NCBI RefSeq assembly: GCF_014838715.1 | Contig: NZ_CP061947.1 | Coordinates: 1,550,001-1,614,000 of the forward strand | DNA from: Algoriphagus sp. Y33 | GTDB lineage: Bacteria; Bacteroidota; Bacteroidia; Cytophagales; Cyclobacteriaceae | Length of the DNA: 64,000 nucleotides | Direction of reading: 5' to 3' | In this document: piece by piece, positions 47,501 through 54,729 of the stretch | Position numbering within the stretch: position 1 is the first letter of the stretch | How the letters are laid out: the number at the start of each line of letters is the position of its first letter | Position numbers and translations under genes: made by a program | The notes under the pieces: generated by a model | What the model saw: only the letters and a program-made list of their open reading frames with translations | Database searches by the model: none | What the model was told of the DNA's origin: nothing

Positions 47501-47665
47501 GGTTTGATATACCTTGCCAAAGAGCATAATTACGGAGGTAAATCACATGAGGAAATCTTTGATATGATTTCTGCTTCAGCAGAGGAATTGGACAGTGTGA
47601 TTCATGATATTATTCACAAAACAGAAGCTATCAAAGAAGATGATAAAGCAAATATTATTAATTGA
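44504..47665 (+). CDS. Multi-PAS/GAF sensor with DHp helix but no ATPase domain
   Basis: A 1053-residue cytoplasmic protein without membrane segments. The order is PAS (about 15-130), GAF (140-300), PAS (308-425), GAF (435-595, with NQGLPGHIW and AIGIPLFY), PAS (598-715), PAS (720-845) and PAS (846-970). It ends in a HisKA-like dimerisation helix pair (about 975-1045) with H989 in QSHVIRAPLSKIMGL. The protein stops there: the HATPase_c domain with N, G1 and G2 boxes is missing. It therefore cannot autophosphorylate alone and may act as a phosphotransfer or binding partner of another kinase. The final codons overlap the start of a receiver protein, which points to direct coupling. Ligands cannot be read from the sequence. 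Confidence 0.85.
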   Translation: MTSVYISEEHLSSSNGIFDLAPFPMWVYDRENYGFLAVNREAMHHYGYSREEFLSMMINDISAQVDIPEFERMTDVVLPMTDGFNQSLFCHQKKDGSIIYVQIKNNPVIFEGKQAVLVTAIDFTERYQQEVSVKRLKRQLKTTRELNDIILKAENWTEALIQCFQLLGKFLNVERIYFYQNNALEQATSQRLKWVKNMGETQVDNLDFQNIPFPILSLYTQSLIDGEHFEAIVSDLAPSLVKRFLQKQDTRTILAVPVMVNTEFSGFIRVDDCVKERKWQEDKLQLLKTLTSYLGHVIKKAQKHQDLVNSEAKFRSLVQNGSDLIAIVDAQGYYKYVAPTSTKVLGIPPEEFIGKSAFDFINVDDAPRIRKCLEQLTSQNEIVIEPYRFLDSQHNWRWIQTNLSNHSSDPAIDGIVANTKDVTAEVEKMKGERLLSSLTRIISQPSSLAFSLTKALKKLVMLSKINIGEIWLVSEDKSRIDLISKSYQNEVFRDFYLNFLTVDSFEKNQGLPGHIWNIQQPFVIDNLAESDCFNRLRGTEKVNLKTAIGIPLFYNDEFLGAIICFSSFEKQDLSGQIKLLTEVGSQIGSAVKQKVTEEHFRNFYNISPDLHCLLGFDGYLKKFNNSFEELLGFSRLELSSKPVFQFIHKDDKAKSEERLNSFISGDNSNSFETRFLTKTGEVKWLVWKGKVIPESKIIIAVAKDVTGQKIAEIELSTAYEKLKSAHKIAKLGYWLRDFDSDISEWSEETYAIHGYTPENFVPSMANVAKTFHPDDRHLIESNPNDKIEPGTVQSFEHRILTASNKIKWVHQEIRILTDEKQIPFRIEGTIQDITERKEYELQLALSNERFRLAIQASNEMIWEIDHQNQMISRSSGYEKLINYEASESFEEGNSWFRKIHTDDLEAVWNSLQAALKNRHKNSWSKEYKVLAENGSIAYFVDRCYILRDEKGDPLRSVGSALDVTVSRQQLEKIKQQNNKLREIAWLQSHVIRAPLSKIMGLIYLAKEHNYGGKSHEEIFDMISASAEELDSVIHDIIHKTEAIKEDDKANIIN

Positions 47666-48014
47666 TGATGATCCCATAGTTAATTTTATACATACTAAAG
47701 TAGTTCAGCATAATTTTCCCGGCATTTCCGTGAAATTGTTTACTAATGGACTCCAGGCTTTAGAACATATAAGAAATCACCCGACTTATTGCTATCTGAT
47801 TTTCCTAGACTTGAATATGCCAATTATGGATGGATGGGCCTTTTTGGACGCAATCTCTTCAGAGGAAAAAGAAACGAATTTACAGATTCATATTGTGACA
47901 TCTTCTTTGGATCCTTCTGACAAAATGAGAGCGAAAAGTAATGTGAATGTGGTTTCCTATATGGTAAAGCCACTCAAATCCAGTGACCTCGATCCCTTGA
48001 TTTTTACTGAGTAG
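47640..48014 (+). CDS. Single-domain response regulator
   Basis: A 124-residue receiver domain with the acidic pocket D9-D10-D11, phosphoacceptor D57 in FLDLNMP, the Thr/Ser switch in HIVTSS and the conserved Lys in MVKPL. There is no output domain, so it acts through protein contacts, like CheY or Spo0F-type proteins. The ATG at 47640 overlaps the sensor gene by 26 bases. An upstream in-frame start at 47604 would only add residues from the sensor's reading region. It is the likely partner of the DHp-ending sensor. Confidence 0.88.
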   Translation: MIKQILLIDDDPIVNFIHTKVVQHNFPGISVKLFTNGLQALEHIRNHPTYCYLIFLDLNMPIMDGWAFLDAISSEEKETNLQIHIVTSSLDPSDKMRAKSNVNVVSYMVKPLKSSDLDPLIFTE

Positions 48015-48292
48015 TCTGAGGCATTTAAGATGGGATTGGGCCAACTTTTCGTAAGATCAGTTTGACCGTGATGGAAGTAAGTCCTCATAATGTGCAGGAA
48101 GTACAATATTGTTTACCCTGATTGAGATAGTGAATCCATTGGAGATTAGCTTAGATTTGACAGATTTTGGCTTTTAGTATTTTGACTGTTTGAGGGTGTT
48201 TGGTGTCACTATTGGATTTTGTAGCACTGAGAGCAATGTGGCAGATTGCTATAAAATGATTTAGTTCCTGTAATTATGGATTGAGTGGTGAG

Positions 48293-49465
48293 TTATTCAT
48301 TACTTAGCTTATAAATCTTATCATCAAAACCGCAGATATACAATTCCTGATTTTGGTCAATTCCAAACGATGAAATTGGAAATGGAGCTTTTAGTAGTTC
48401 TGTATTTATGGGGTTTTCGGGATCATTACTATCCAAGCTCCAGATTCTGCCTGAGGCAAAGTCTGCATAAACATACAATCCTTCCAATTCCGGTAATTCT
48501 TCCCCATGGTATACAAAACCTCCTGTTACGGATACATCTCCCTGTGACCTGTCATATTCCCAAACCGGCATTTCCAGTGCTTCTTCATCACAATCTGACG
48601 AGTTGAAACAATGAAAACCTTCCATGGCATTCCAACCGTAATTACCCCCTTTTACGATTATATCTATCTCCTCGTACTTGTTTTGTCCTACATCTCCTGT
48701 CCATAGTTGACCATTGGAAGAGTCGAAGCTAAATCTCCAGGGGTTACGTAGGCCGTAAGCATAAATTTCCTCACGGAAGCCTTCTGTATTGCCGACAAAT
48801 GGGTTATCGTCAGGAATGGAATAGCTCACTGCTTCATTCTGCTGGTCTACATCTATTCTAAGAATACTTCCCAACAAAGTACTTCGATTTTGTCCATTTT
48901 CTTGCGGGTCTCCACCGCTTCCCCCATCTCCTACGGCAATGTAGAGGTATCCGTCCGGTCCAAATGAAACTTGCCCTCCATTATGATTGGAATAGGGTTG
49001 ATCGAACTGTAATAGGACAAGTTCGCTGTCAGCATCTGCCTGATTTGGATTAGAGGAAGAAACACTAAAACGTGAGATCACCGTCCTATCCGGATTTGCG
49101 GCTGTATAGTTCACATAGAAATACCCGTTGCTCTCATAGTTAGGGTGAAATGCAAGTCCTAATAAGCCTTCCTCATTTCCACTATCATCCACTTTGCTCT
49201 CAATAGCTAGAAATTCAGTTTTTTCTGTAGTACTTGGATCATTTTGAACAACTGAAATAACGCCTCTCTGCTCCACGACAAATAGTCTATCCGAATTGTC
49301 TCCCGAATGCTGAAGATCAACGGGTCTCGTAAATGAAAGATTGGGAAAAGCTTCCGCCACTCTCAAATTCCCTGTAGCTTCTGGTGGATCCGTGGAGTTT
49401 TCCTGTGAACATGCGGTAGTGAATGACAAGAGTAAAAACAGTAGTGTATTGATGTAGATTTTCAT
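48293..49465 (-). CDS. PQQ-dependent sugar dehydrogenase-like lipoprotein (YliI/GdhB family)
   Basis: The 390-residue protein has a lipoprotein signal (MKIYINTLLFLLLSFTTAC, lipobox FTTAC) and a six-bladed beta-propeller of the soluble glucose/aldose dehydrogenase family. Recognisable blocks are RPVDLQH, RLFVVEQRG, EEGLLGLAFHPNY, NHNGGQVSFGPDGYLYIAVG, GLRNPWRFSFD and GDVGQNKYEEIDI. It would oxidise aldoses at the cell surface using PQQ, though substrate and cofactor dependence are inferred from the family only. The start at 49465 is chosen because it begins the signal peptide; ten extra codons are open upstream. It is divergent from the helical-zincin gene. Confidence 0.87.
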   Translation of the reverse strand: MKIYINTLLFLLLSFTTACSQENSTDPPEATGNLRVAEAFPNLSFTRPVDLQHSGDNSDRLFVVEQRGVISVVQNDPSTTEKTEFLAIESKVDDSGNEEGLLGLAFHPNYESNGYFYVNYTAANPDRTVISRFSVSSSNPNQADADSELVLLQFDQPYSNHNGGQVSFGPDGYLYIAVGDGGSGGDPQENGQNRSTLLGSILRIDVDQQNEAVSYSIPDDNPFVGNTEGFREEIYAYGLRNPWRFSFDSSNGQLWTGDVGQNKYEEIDIIVKGGNYGWNAMEGFHCFNSSDCDEEALEMPVWEYDRSQGDVSVTGGFVYHGEELPELEGLYVYADFASGRIWSLDSNDPENPINTELLKAPFPISSFGIDQNQELYICGFDDKIYKLSNE

Positions 49466-49771
49466 ATGCTTGCAGAATATTATGTTGTAATTCATACGTA
49501 AATCAAATCGATTTGGATTTTTTGGAGTTTATTTAAGTTAGAATAACCTAGCTGTAATCAAAAATTAGTAATGAAAAAAATATCCCCCTGGGATTAGGGT
49601 TGATGTCAGTGGTTCCAAATAAGAGATACTATTTCATTCCAATGTTCTTGATTATTGCTTATCCGTTTTTTTAGATTTTTTTCTAGTAATTATTGCCCTG
49701 ATAAATTGCTGTAGTCCCAGTACTTTTAGTCTTTCTTGAAATCAATTTTTACTACTTAAACTTTTGTCCTC
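49466..49771. promoter_or_regulatory. Divergent intergenic region with a promoter-like TTG-N20-AACTTTTG
   Basis: The 306-base region separates two divergent genes. At 49736-49738 a TTG is followed, after a 20-base spacer, by AACTTTTG at 49759-49766. This matches the Bacteroidetes -33 TTG / -7 TAnnTTTG consensus except for one base. The predicted transcription start would fall at or next to the ATG at 49772, so the mRNA for the helical-zincin gene could be nearly leaderless. No other feature was recognised in the region. Confidence 0.4.
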
Positions 49772-51811
49772 ATGGGAAATCTCAATGAAACACAATTGAA
49801 AAAAATTCAGTCAAGCAAAAGCTTGAAAACAAAATTTGAAAGCATGCAGCTTTTTAAAGTGGATCGGAAAAGCATCCATCAAGTCTTGAAAAACAGTGAA
49901 GATACAAGTATCAAAGAATTGGATCTAACATCCAAGACCATACTTCTTCGCAGTCAAACAGGCGATTTTGAAGAAGCATTTGAACTTGCAACTTGGTCCG
50001 CCAAAGCAAAGCCAGCTTCTAGAAAAACAGTGGTGAAGAGTTTTTTGAAGAATAGACAGGCGCCACTTTTAGTCCATCAAATTGCCCGAATGAAAAGAAG
50101 CGAGGCCGGCGACATGATGGCAGATTACTTTGGTGAAGGGGGAGACATCAAGGATGTAGCAGAATGGCTAAGTGCCGCTGGCAAAATTCTTAAAACAGGA
50201 GTAGTTCCTGATGAAACAGACGGACTGTGGGGATGGGTCAAAGATGCGGTAGGCACTGTAGTCGACACAGTCGTCGGAGCGATAAATACAGTGGCGGATG
50301 CAATTAAAGCTGCTGGAAAGAACCTTGCAGAGGCTATCACAAAAGTAGCGACTTGGACTCAGGATAAAATCTCGGACTTCGTGGAAGCTATATTGGCTGC
50401 AGGGAAATCTGTGGCACAAGTGCTGTCTGAAGCGGTAAAAAAAGGAACGGCAGCAATAAACAAGTTTGTACAGGCTGTAATCGAAGCTGGGAAAAAGGGA
50501 TTGGAAGTTCTCAATTGGGCAATAGCTCAGGCGGAAAGTGTTTTGAAAACTGTTTTGAGAAAATTGGAAAGTCTTTTGGGTTCATTTACTTCTCTTTTGA
50601 TAGAAGTAGCTAAAATGGCAGCTTCCAGACTGAATGCCATTGTGAAAGCTCTGATCAGTGTAGGAAAAAGAGTGATTGATTTTATATCAAGATTAGATCG
50701 TTTTGCTTTTGATTTTGCAAAAAGATTGGTTCAGGAATTGAAAAAAATCGGAAGAACCTTGCACGAAATAATGCAGGCCGTAATCAACCAATCCAGACTA
50801 ATAGCAAGGGTAGTGATATCCGCCTTGAAAGATTTGGGAAATTCTATCTACAATATGCTAAACGCTGTGGTAAATAGAACAATTCAGCAGCTGGCGGTGA
50901 TTTTAGGAGCCATTAAGGATTTGGCAATTTCCCTGGCATCAATTCTTAACGATATTGCTAGATTTACCGCTGCTTTGGCTAGGAAATTAATGCAGGCATT
51001 ACGCATAATATGGACTGTAATAAAAGATATACTGGAAACCATAGCGCAAAAATCAATTTCTGTAATCCGTACACTTATCACGGCATTGATCGGCACACTG
51101 AATCACTGGAGAGAGGTTCTGAAAGAAATAGTAACGAATGTGAGAGTTGCCTTTAGAGAAGGGTTGATCAAAGGATTGATTCAAATAGGTAAATCGGCAG
51201 TTTCCCTGATGATAGAAGCAACTAAGCTTGGAGCATCTATTGCTGCGCTGGTGTTTGCTATCCTGATGGATGTATTTGGTTCCCACCGTGGCCTTACAGC
51301 TGCTGAACGGGCCGAAGCTGAAAAAGTATTTGGTGTTTCCATTGATCTTGACCGAGTGAAATTGACTGACGCAAGCCTTGCGGCTGACCTGATCATGTGG
51401 ATGAATAAAAATCGTCCGTTTACCACGATGTATGTAATCAACTACAAATCAGGTTCTACTTTGCGAATGGATACCTTGATACATGAACTGGCCCATGTGT
51501 GGCAGGCTGTCACTTCCGGAGGAGTTTACATGATAGAGGCCTTGCATTCTCAGTTTTTCGGCAAAGCCTACAATCTTTCCGAAGCTGATCTGCAGAGAGC
51601 AAACGGAAGACTACTCAGTTTGGAGCGGGAACAGCAAGCGGTACTGGTGGAGGAATATTGGAAAGCTGAGTTTGATGGTCAGCGTACCAAAATTCCTGTA
51701 GATCTTCTTCGCCCTTTTGCCAAACAGGTTTATAAAGGGAGATTTGTAATAAGTCCTTTTAGTTTGAAAGACTTACGGCTGGAAAGCAACTTGATATTTG
51801 TGAATAACTGA
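49772..51811 (+). CDS. Amphipathic helical-repeat protein with C-terminal HExxH zincin-like domain
   Basis: A 679-residue protein without signal peptide. Residues 1-130 form a polar helical head. Residues about 130-510 are an uninterrupted series of amphipathic helices with recurring AxAGKxxxxxL elements about 30 residues apart (IKAAGKNLAEAI, ILAAGKSVAQVL, VIEAGKKGLEVL). These are rich in Ala, Ile, Val and Lys, as in membrane-active or tape-measure-like proteins. From about 518 a different domain begins (LTAAERAEAEKVFGVSIDLDRV). It carries HELAHVWQ with H571, E572 and H575, and a possible third ligand E620 in EREQQAVLVEEYW. This resembles the metallopeptidase-like domain of Vgr-related/DUF4157 proteins found near contractile injection or type VI systems. 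No such system is in the window. The caspase-like gene follows after 9 bases. Function is unknown; an effector or pore-forming role is inference. Confidence 0.78.
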   Translation: MGNLNETQLKKIQSSKSLKTKFESMQLFKVDRKSIHQVLKNSEDTSIKELDLTSKTILLRSQTGDFEEAFELATWSAKAKPASRKTVVKSFLKNRQAPLLVHQIARMKRSEAGDMMADYFGEGGDIKDVAEWLSAAGKILKTGVVPDETDGLWGWVKDAVGTVVDTVVGAINTVADAIKAAGKNLAEAITKVATWTQDKISDFVEAILAAGKSVAQVLSEAVKKGTAAINKFVQAVIEAGKKGLEVLNWAIAQAESVLKTVLRKLESLLGSFTSLLIEVAKMAASRLNAIVKALISVGKRVIDFISRLDRFAFDFAKRLVQELKKIGRTLHEIMQAVINQSRLIARVVISALKDLGNSIYNMLNAVVNRTIQQLAVILGAIKDLAISLASILNDIARFTAALARKLMQALRIIWTVIKDILETIAQKSISVIRTLITALIGTLNHWREVLKEIVTNVRVAFREGLIKGLIQIGKSAVSLMIEATKLGASIAALVFAILMDVFGSHRGLTAAERAEAEKVFGVSIDLDRVKLTDASLAADLIMWMNKNRPFTTMYVINYKSGSTLRMDTLIHELAHVWQAVTSGGVYMIEALHSQFFGKAYNLSEADLQRANGRLLSLEREQQAVLVEEYWKAEFDGQRTKIPVDLLRPFAKQVYKGRFVISPFSLKDLRLESNLIFVNN

Positions 51812-51820
51812 TTTTTTTAG

Positions 51821-52705
51821 ATGAAGAGAGCTATTATTTTGCCTACTTGCTGGTATGGGGAAGCTTCTGATTTTTTAGCGGGATTGAATACACCTCAATC
51901 CCGCTATTTTATTATTCCGCTGTGTGAATCTTTTGGGCCTGACCCAAGGTCCTACCTTCCTTTTGTGGAAGAGAAAATGATTCTAAATCAAGCGGAATCT
52001 GCTATGATTGTGCTTCCGGCGAGTTTCGCCTGTGGAGATAAAATTGATTTTTGGCCATCTATAATTCAAAAAAAAACTGGTGGTAACTGGATATGTTCAG
52101 TGTTTTTTGCTGACTGCTGGCAGTGCGTGGCGCAAGCACTAGAAGACCTCTCAATGGATAAAAACACATCCAATAAAACACATTTGACATGCCAATATCA
52201 ACCGGACTATACCGAAATGCTGGCACTTTACGAACATCAAATAGGACAGCCATATCATCCGGGGGATTATTTTAAACCTGACATTTTACACGCAATCTCC
52301 CTAATGGAGGGCAATTGGCTTTATTGGGGACATGGGGAAGGGGATAAATTGCGGGGGTACAGTCAGCTGGACACAGTGGATTTGCTTTCTAACAAATGCC
52401 GTTACCCACTTAATTCTACGCTTTGGTTTACCTGCTCTACCTTGGACAGAGATTTTCCTGAAAATATTGCCTTAGCCTGGTATCAGAGCGGTGCTACAAA
52501 ATGCCTCTTGGCAAGTCCATATAAAATCAATACTAAAGCAAATGTATTTCTATCAAGGCGTTGGGTATCCTGTGCGGTGAAAAAAGGGAAAAGAACCATT
52601 GCATCACTTATTTTGGAATTATTGGAAGAAGATTCAGTAGCAATGGAAAAGGTGTTAAACAAGTACTTTTTATTAGGAATTCCTTGGGTAGAGGGAAATT
52701 TGTAA
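51821..52705 (+). CDS. Caspase/gingipain-like (clan CD) cysteine peptidase
   Basis: This 294-residue cytoplasmic protein (no signal peptide) shows the clan CD pattern in its second half. A hydrophobic strand ending NWLYWGHGEGD gives the putative catalytic His 171. A second strand, LWFTCSTLDRDF, gives the putative Cys 205. The segment ALAWYQSGATKCLLASPYKI follows, equivalent to the GA-rich helix-strand seen in C25 and CHAT peptidases. The His-Cys spacing of 34 is close to that of gingipain-type enzymes. It begins 9 bases after the helical-zincin gene, so the two form an operon, and it may process or activate that protein. The N-terminal 120 residues are not recognised. Peptidase activity and specificity are inferred, not shown. 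Confidence 0.6.
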   Translation: MKRAIILPTCWYGEASDFLAGLNTPQSRYFIIPLCESFGPDPRSYLPFVEEKMILNQAESAMIVLPASFACGDKIDFWPSIIQKKTGGNWICSVFFADCWQCVAQALEDLSMDKNTSNKTHLTCQYQPDYTEMLALYEHQIGQPYHPGDYFKPDILHAISLMEGNWLYWGHGEGDKLRGYSQLDTVDLLSNKCRYPLNSTLWFTCSTLDRDFPENIALAWYQSGATKCLLASPYKINTKANVFLSRRWVSCAVKKGKRTIASLILELLEEDSVAMEKVLNKYFLLGIPWVEGNL

Positions 52706-52795
52706 CCTAGTTCTGATGAAGATTAGGTCAGTTTATAAAACTAATATAATAGCTTATGTTGTTCCGGGAAAGTGTTGCAATTGCCGGTGTTTTCG

Positions 52796-52812
52796 GTGAA
52801 AACAATTTTCAC
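52796..52812 (+). terminator. Small hairpin after the caspase-like gene
   Basis: GTGAAAA and TTTTCAC form a perfect 7-bp stem with a CAA loop, about 90 bases after the stop at 52705 and 66 before the next ATG. There is no following T tract, so it may be an operator-like palindrome instead of a terminator. Confidence 0.25.
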
Positions 52813-52877
52813 TACTCTAAGTTAAATTCCATTCACATATAAGTGTACAGAATGATTTTTATAAAAAAACTAAACTC

Positions 52878-54128
52878 ATGAGAGATCATAAAACAGTGAT
52901 TATAGGAGCAGGTGTCGCCGGTTTGGTCGCGGCATTAGAGCTCGAGAAATCCGGCTATTCCCCCGTAATTTTGGAAGGTAGTGAAGGAATAGGCGGTCGA
53001 ATGAAAACTGATGAATTGGATGGTTTTTTGCTGGATCACGGCTTTCAGGTAATTTTAACTGCTTATCCTGAAGCAAAGAAATACTTGGATTTTTCTGCTT
53101 TGAATCTTAAATATTTCGAGCCTGGAGCAGTGATTTTTGGAAGAAAGAAAACTTTCATTGTTTCGGATCCTCTCCGTAATCCACTTAAAATAGTCAATAT
53201 GGCTTTTTCGCATGTGGGAAGTTTTTATGATAAAGTCAAGATGTTTAACCTGACCCAAAGGCTAAAGAAAAAAACAATAGATGAGATTTTCAATGAGCTT
53301 TCTGTTCCCACACACAGGTATTTGAGGGATTATGGTTTCACTGAGCAGATAATCACTAATTTTTTCATACCGTTTTTTCGAGGGATCTTTTTGGAGAAAG
53401 ACCTGAAAACTTCTTCCAGAATGTTTGAATTCGTCTTCAAAATGTTTTCTGAAGGAATGGGGGCTGTACCTGCAAAAGGTATAATTGAGATTCCCAACAT
53501 GCTTAGAAATCAGTTGGCTACCACAAAAATATTATTCAATAGCAAAGTAATTAATGTGCAAGGAACTGAGATTCACTTAGAAAATGGTGAAAGTATCCAA
53601 GCAGACAAGATCATTATCGCCACGCAACCTGATAAATTTATGAAGCAGTTGAAAGGACAATTTGTCAAGTCACAATCAGTAATAACCCTTTATTTTTCTC
53701 TTTACAAATCATTTATAGCCCGTCCCATGCTGGGTTTGATACCCGGAAATAACCATCTAATCAATAATTTGGTGTTTATGACAGATGTCTCCGAAGCATA
53801 TTCCCAAAATGAAAAGGCACTGCTGTCCGTTTCCATCCTAGATACAGATTTGCCTGAAAAAGCATTAATAAGAGCTGTACAAAAAGAGTTAGAGTCAATA
53901 TCACAAATCAAAGCGGAGTATTTTAAATTTCTAAAATTATACTTGATACCTTATGCACTTCCCCAAGTAGAGGATGTAAAAGATAGAATAACTTTTACTG
54001 AGTGCAAAATGACAGATCATGTATTCTTGGCGGGAGATTACCTTCTGAACGGATCAATAAACGCCGCTATGGCCTCGGGAAGACTTGCTGCTGAAGCTGT
54101 GGTTCGTAGCTATATGACTGTTCATTGA
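52878..54128 (+). CDS. FAD/NAD(P)-dependent oxidoreductase (phytoene desaturase / amine oxidase-like)
   Basis: The 416-residue protein has an N-terminal dinucleotide-binding motif VIIGAGVAGLVAA followed by the glutamate/glycine segment LEGSEGIGGRM. It ends with the second FAD-contact region HVFLAGDYLLNGSINAAMAS. This arrangement belongs to the protoporphyrinogen oxidase / phytoene desaturase superfamily. The middle (LDHGFQVILTAYPEAKKYLD) matches plain bacterial members of unknown substrate. It could act in isoprenoid or carotenoid metabolism, but no carotenoid genes are near. It is on the same strand as, and 172 bases after, the caspase-like gene, so it is probably a separate transcript. Confidence 0.85.
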   Translation: MRDHKTVIIGAGVAGLVAALELEKSGYSPVILEGSEGIGGRMKTDELDGFLLDHGFQVILTAYPEAKKYLDFSALNLKYFEPGAVIFGRKKTFIVSDPLRNPLKIVNMAFSHVGSFYDKVKMFNLTQRLKKKTIDEIFNELSVPTHRYLRDYGFTEQIITNFFIPFFRGIFLEKDLKTSSRMFEFVFKMFSEGMGAVPAKGIIEIPNMLRNQLATTKILFNSKVINVQGTEIHLENGESIQADKIIIATQPDKFMKQLKGQFVKSQSVITLYFSLYKSFIARPMLGLIPGNNHLINNLVFMTDVSEAYSQNEKALLSVSILDTDLPEKALIRAVQKELESISQIKAEYFKFLKLYLIPYALPQVEDVKDRITFTECKMTDHVFLAGDYLLNGSINAAMASGRLAAEAVVRSYMTVH

Positions 54129-54209
54129 AAATCCCATACAGAGTAGTAGATTTTTGCCTTTGTAGGGCAAATTGCAACTGACCTTTTCTATGGCTACGAA
54201 TATTTGCAT

Positions 54210-54217
54210 TACCTTTG
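54210..54217 (+). promoter_or_regulatory. Perfect -7 promoter element just before yjdM
   Basis: TACCTTTG matches the Bacteroidetes -7 consensus TAnnTTTG exactly and ends only 4 bases before the ATG at 54222. A matching -33 TTG at the usual distance is not present. If used, transcription would start at or near the A of the ATG, giving a leaderless mRNA. Confidence 0.4.
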
Positions 54218-54221
54218 CGCC

Positions 54222-54563
54222 ATGGAAAATATACCTCCTTGCCCCGCATGTAACTCGCCTTATGGCTATGAATTGGATGATAAATTGGTGTGTCCAGAGT
54301 GCAGTTATGAATGGAAACTGGATGAAATTCAGGAAGAAGTACTAGAAACATTAGTCGTCAAAGATGCCAACGGAACTGTATTGGCTGATGGTGATTCCGT
54401 GACAATTGTGAAAGATCTTCCTGTGAAAGGAGCTCCCAAACCAATCAAGGCAGGGACTAAAGTGAAAAGCATCAGACTGGTAGAAGGAGATCATAATATC
54501 GACTGCAAGATCGATGGTTTTGGCTCTATGGCACTGAAAAGTGAATTTGTGAGGAAAGCTTAG
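54222..54563 (+). CDS. yjdM: Zinc-ribbon protein YjdM (formerly PhnA)
   Basis: A 113-residue cytoplasmic protein with an N-terminal zinc ribbon (C7, C10, C24, C27 in CPAC...CPEC) and the conserved C-terminal domain ([20 protein letters not shown], KGTxVK-like [26 protein letters not shown]). Length and motifs match the YjdM/PhnA family throughout. Despite the old name, a role in phosphonate use is not supported for the family; the true function is unclear. The ATG at 54222 gives the standard N-terminus. A strong hairpin between this gene and the convergent ThuA gene separates the two. Confidence 0.92.
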   Translation: MENIPPCPACNSPYGYELDDKLVCPECSYEWKLDEIQEEVLETLVVKDANGTVLADGDSVTIVKDLPVKGAPKPIKAGTKVKSIRLVEGDHNIDCKIDGFGSMALKSEFVRKA

Positions 54564-54584
54564 GGATTTTGGATTTTCTTGTTT

Positions 54585-54630
54585 CCCGCAGATTTACGCT
54601 GATAACTACGCAGATTAAAACAGATTTTTG
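54585..54630 (+). repeat. Short CGCAGATT-type degenerate repeat
   Basis: Just after yjdM the sequence carries GCAGATTTACGC, then ACGCAGATTAAAA, then ACAGATTTTT, that is three spaced copies of (G/A)CAGATT. Similar intergenic runs are, from general knowledge, scattered through many Bacteroidetes genomes. It has no coding capacity. Its copy number elsewhere cannot be judged here. Confidence 0.35.
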
Positions 54631-54664
54631 ATTGCAAAAAGTCTTTTTAGCATAAAATTAAAAA

Positions 54665-54713
54665 AATAAGCGGTGGGAAGTTTGAAATTATTACAAGCTT
54701 CCCACCGCTTATT
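54665..54713 (-). terminator. Strong intrinsic terminator between convergent yjdM and ThuA genes
   Basis: A 20-bp stem (54665-54684 with 54694-54713, one G-U or mismatched position) closes a 9-base loop. The core is GCGGTGGGAAG / CTTCCCACCGC. Read on the minus strand it is followed by a T-rich tract (TTTTTTAATTTT). It lies 17 bases after the stop of the ThuA-like gene. It may also stop transcription of yjdM from the other side. Confidence 0.8.
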
Positions 54714-54729
54714 GAAAATTGATCACTGT

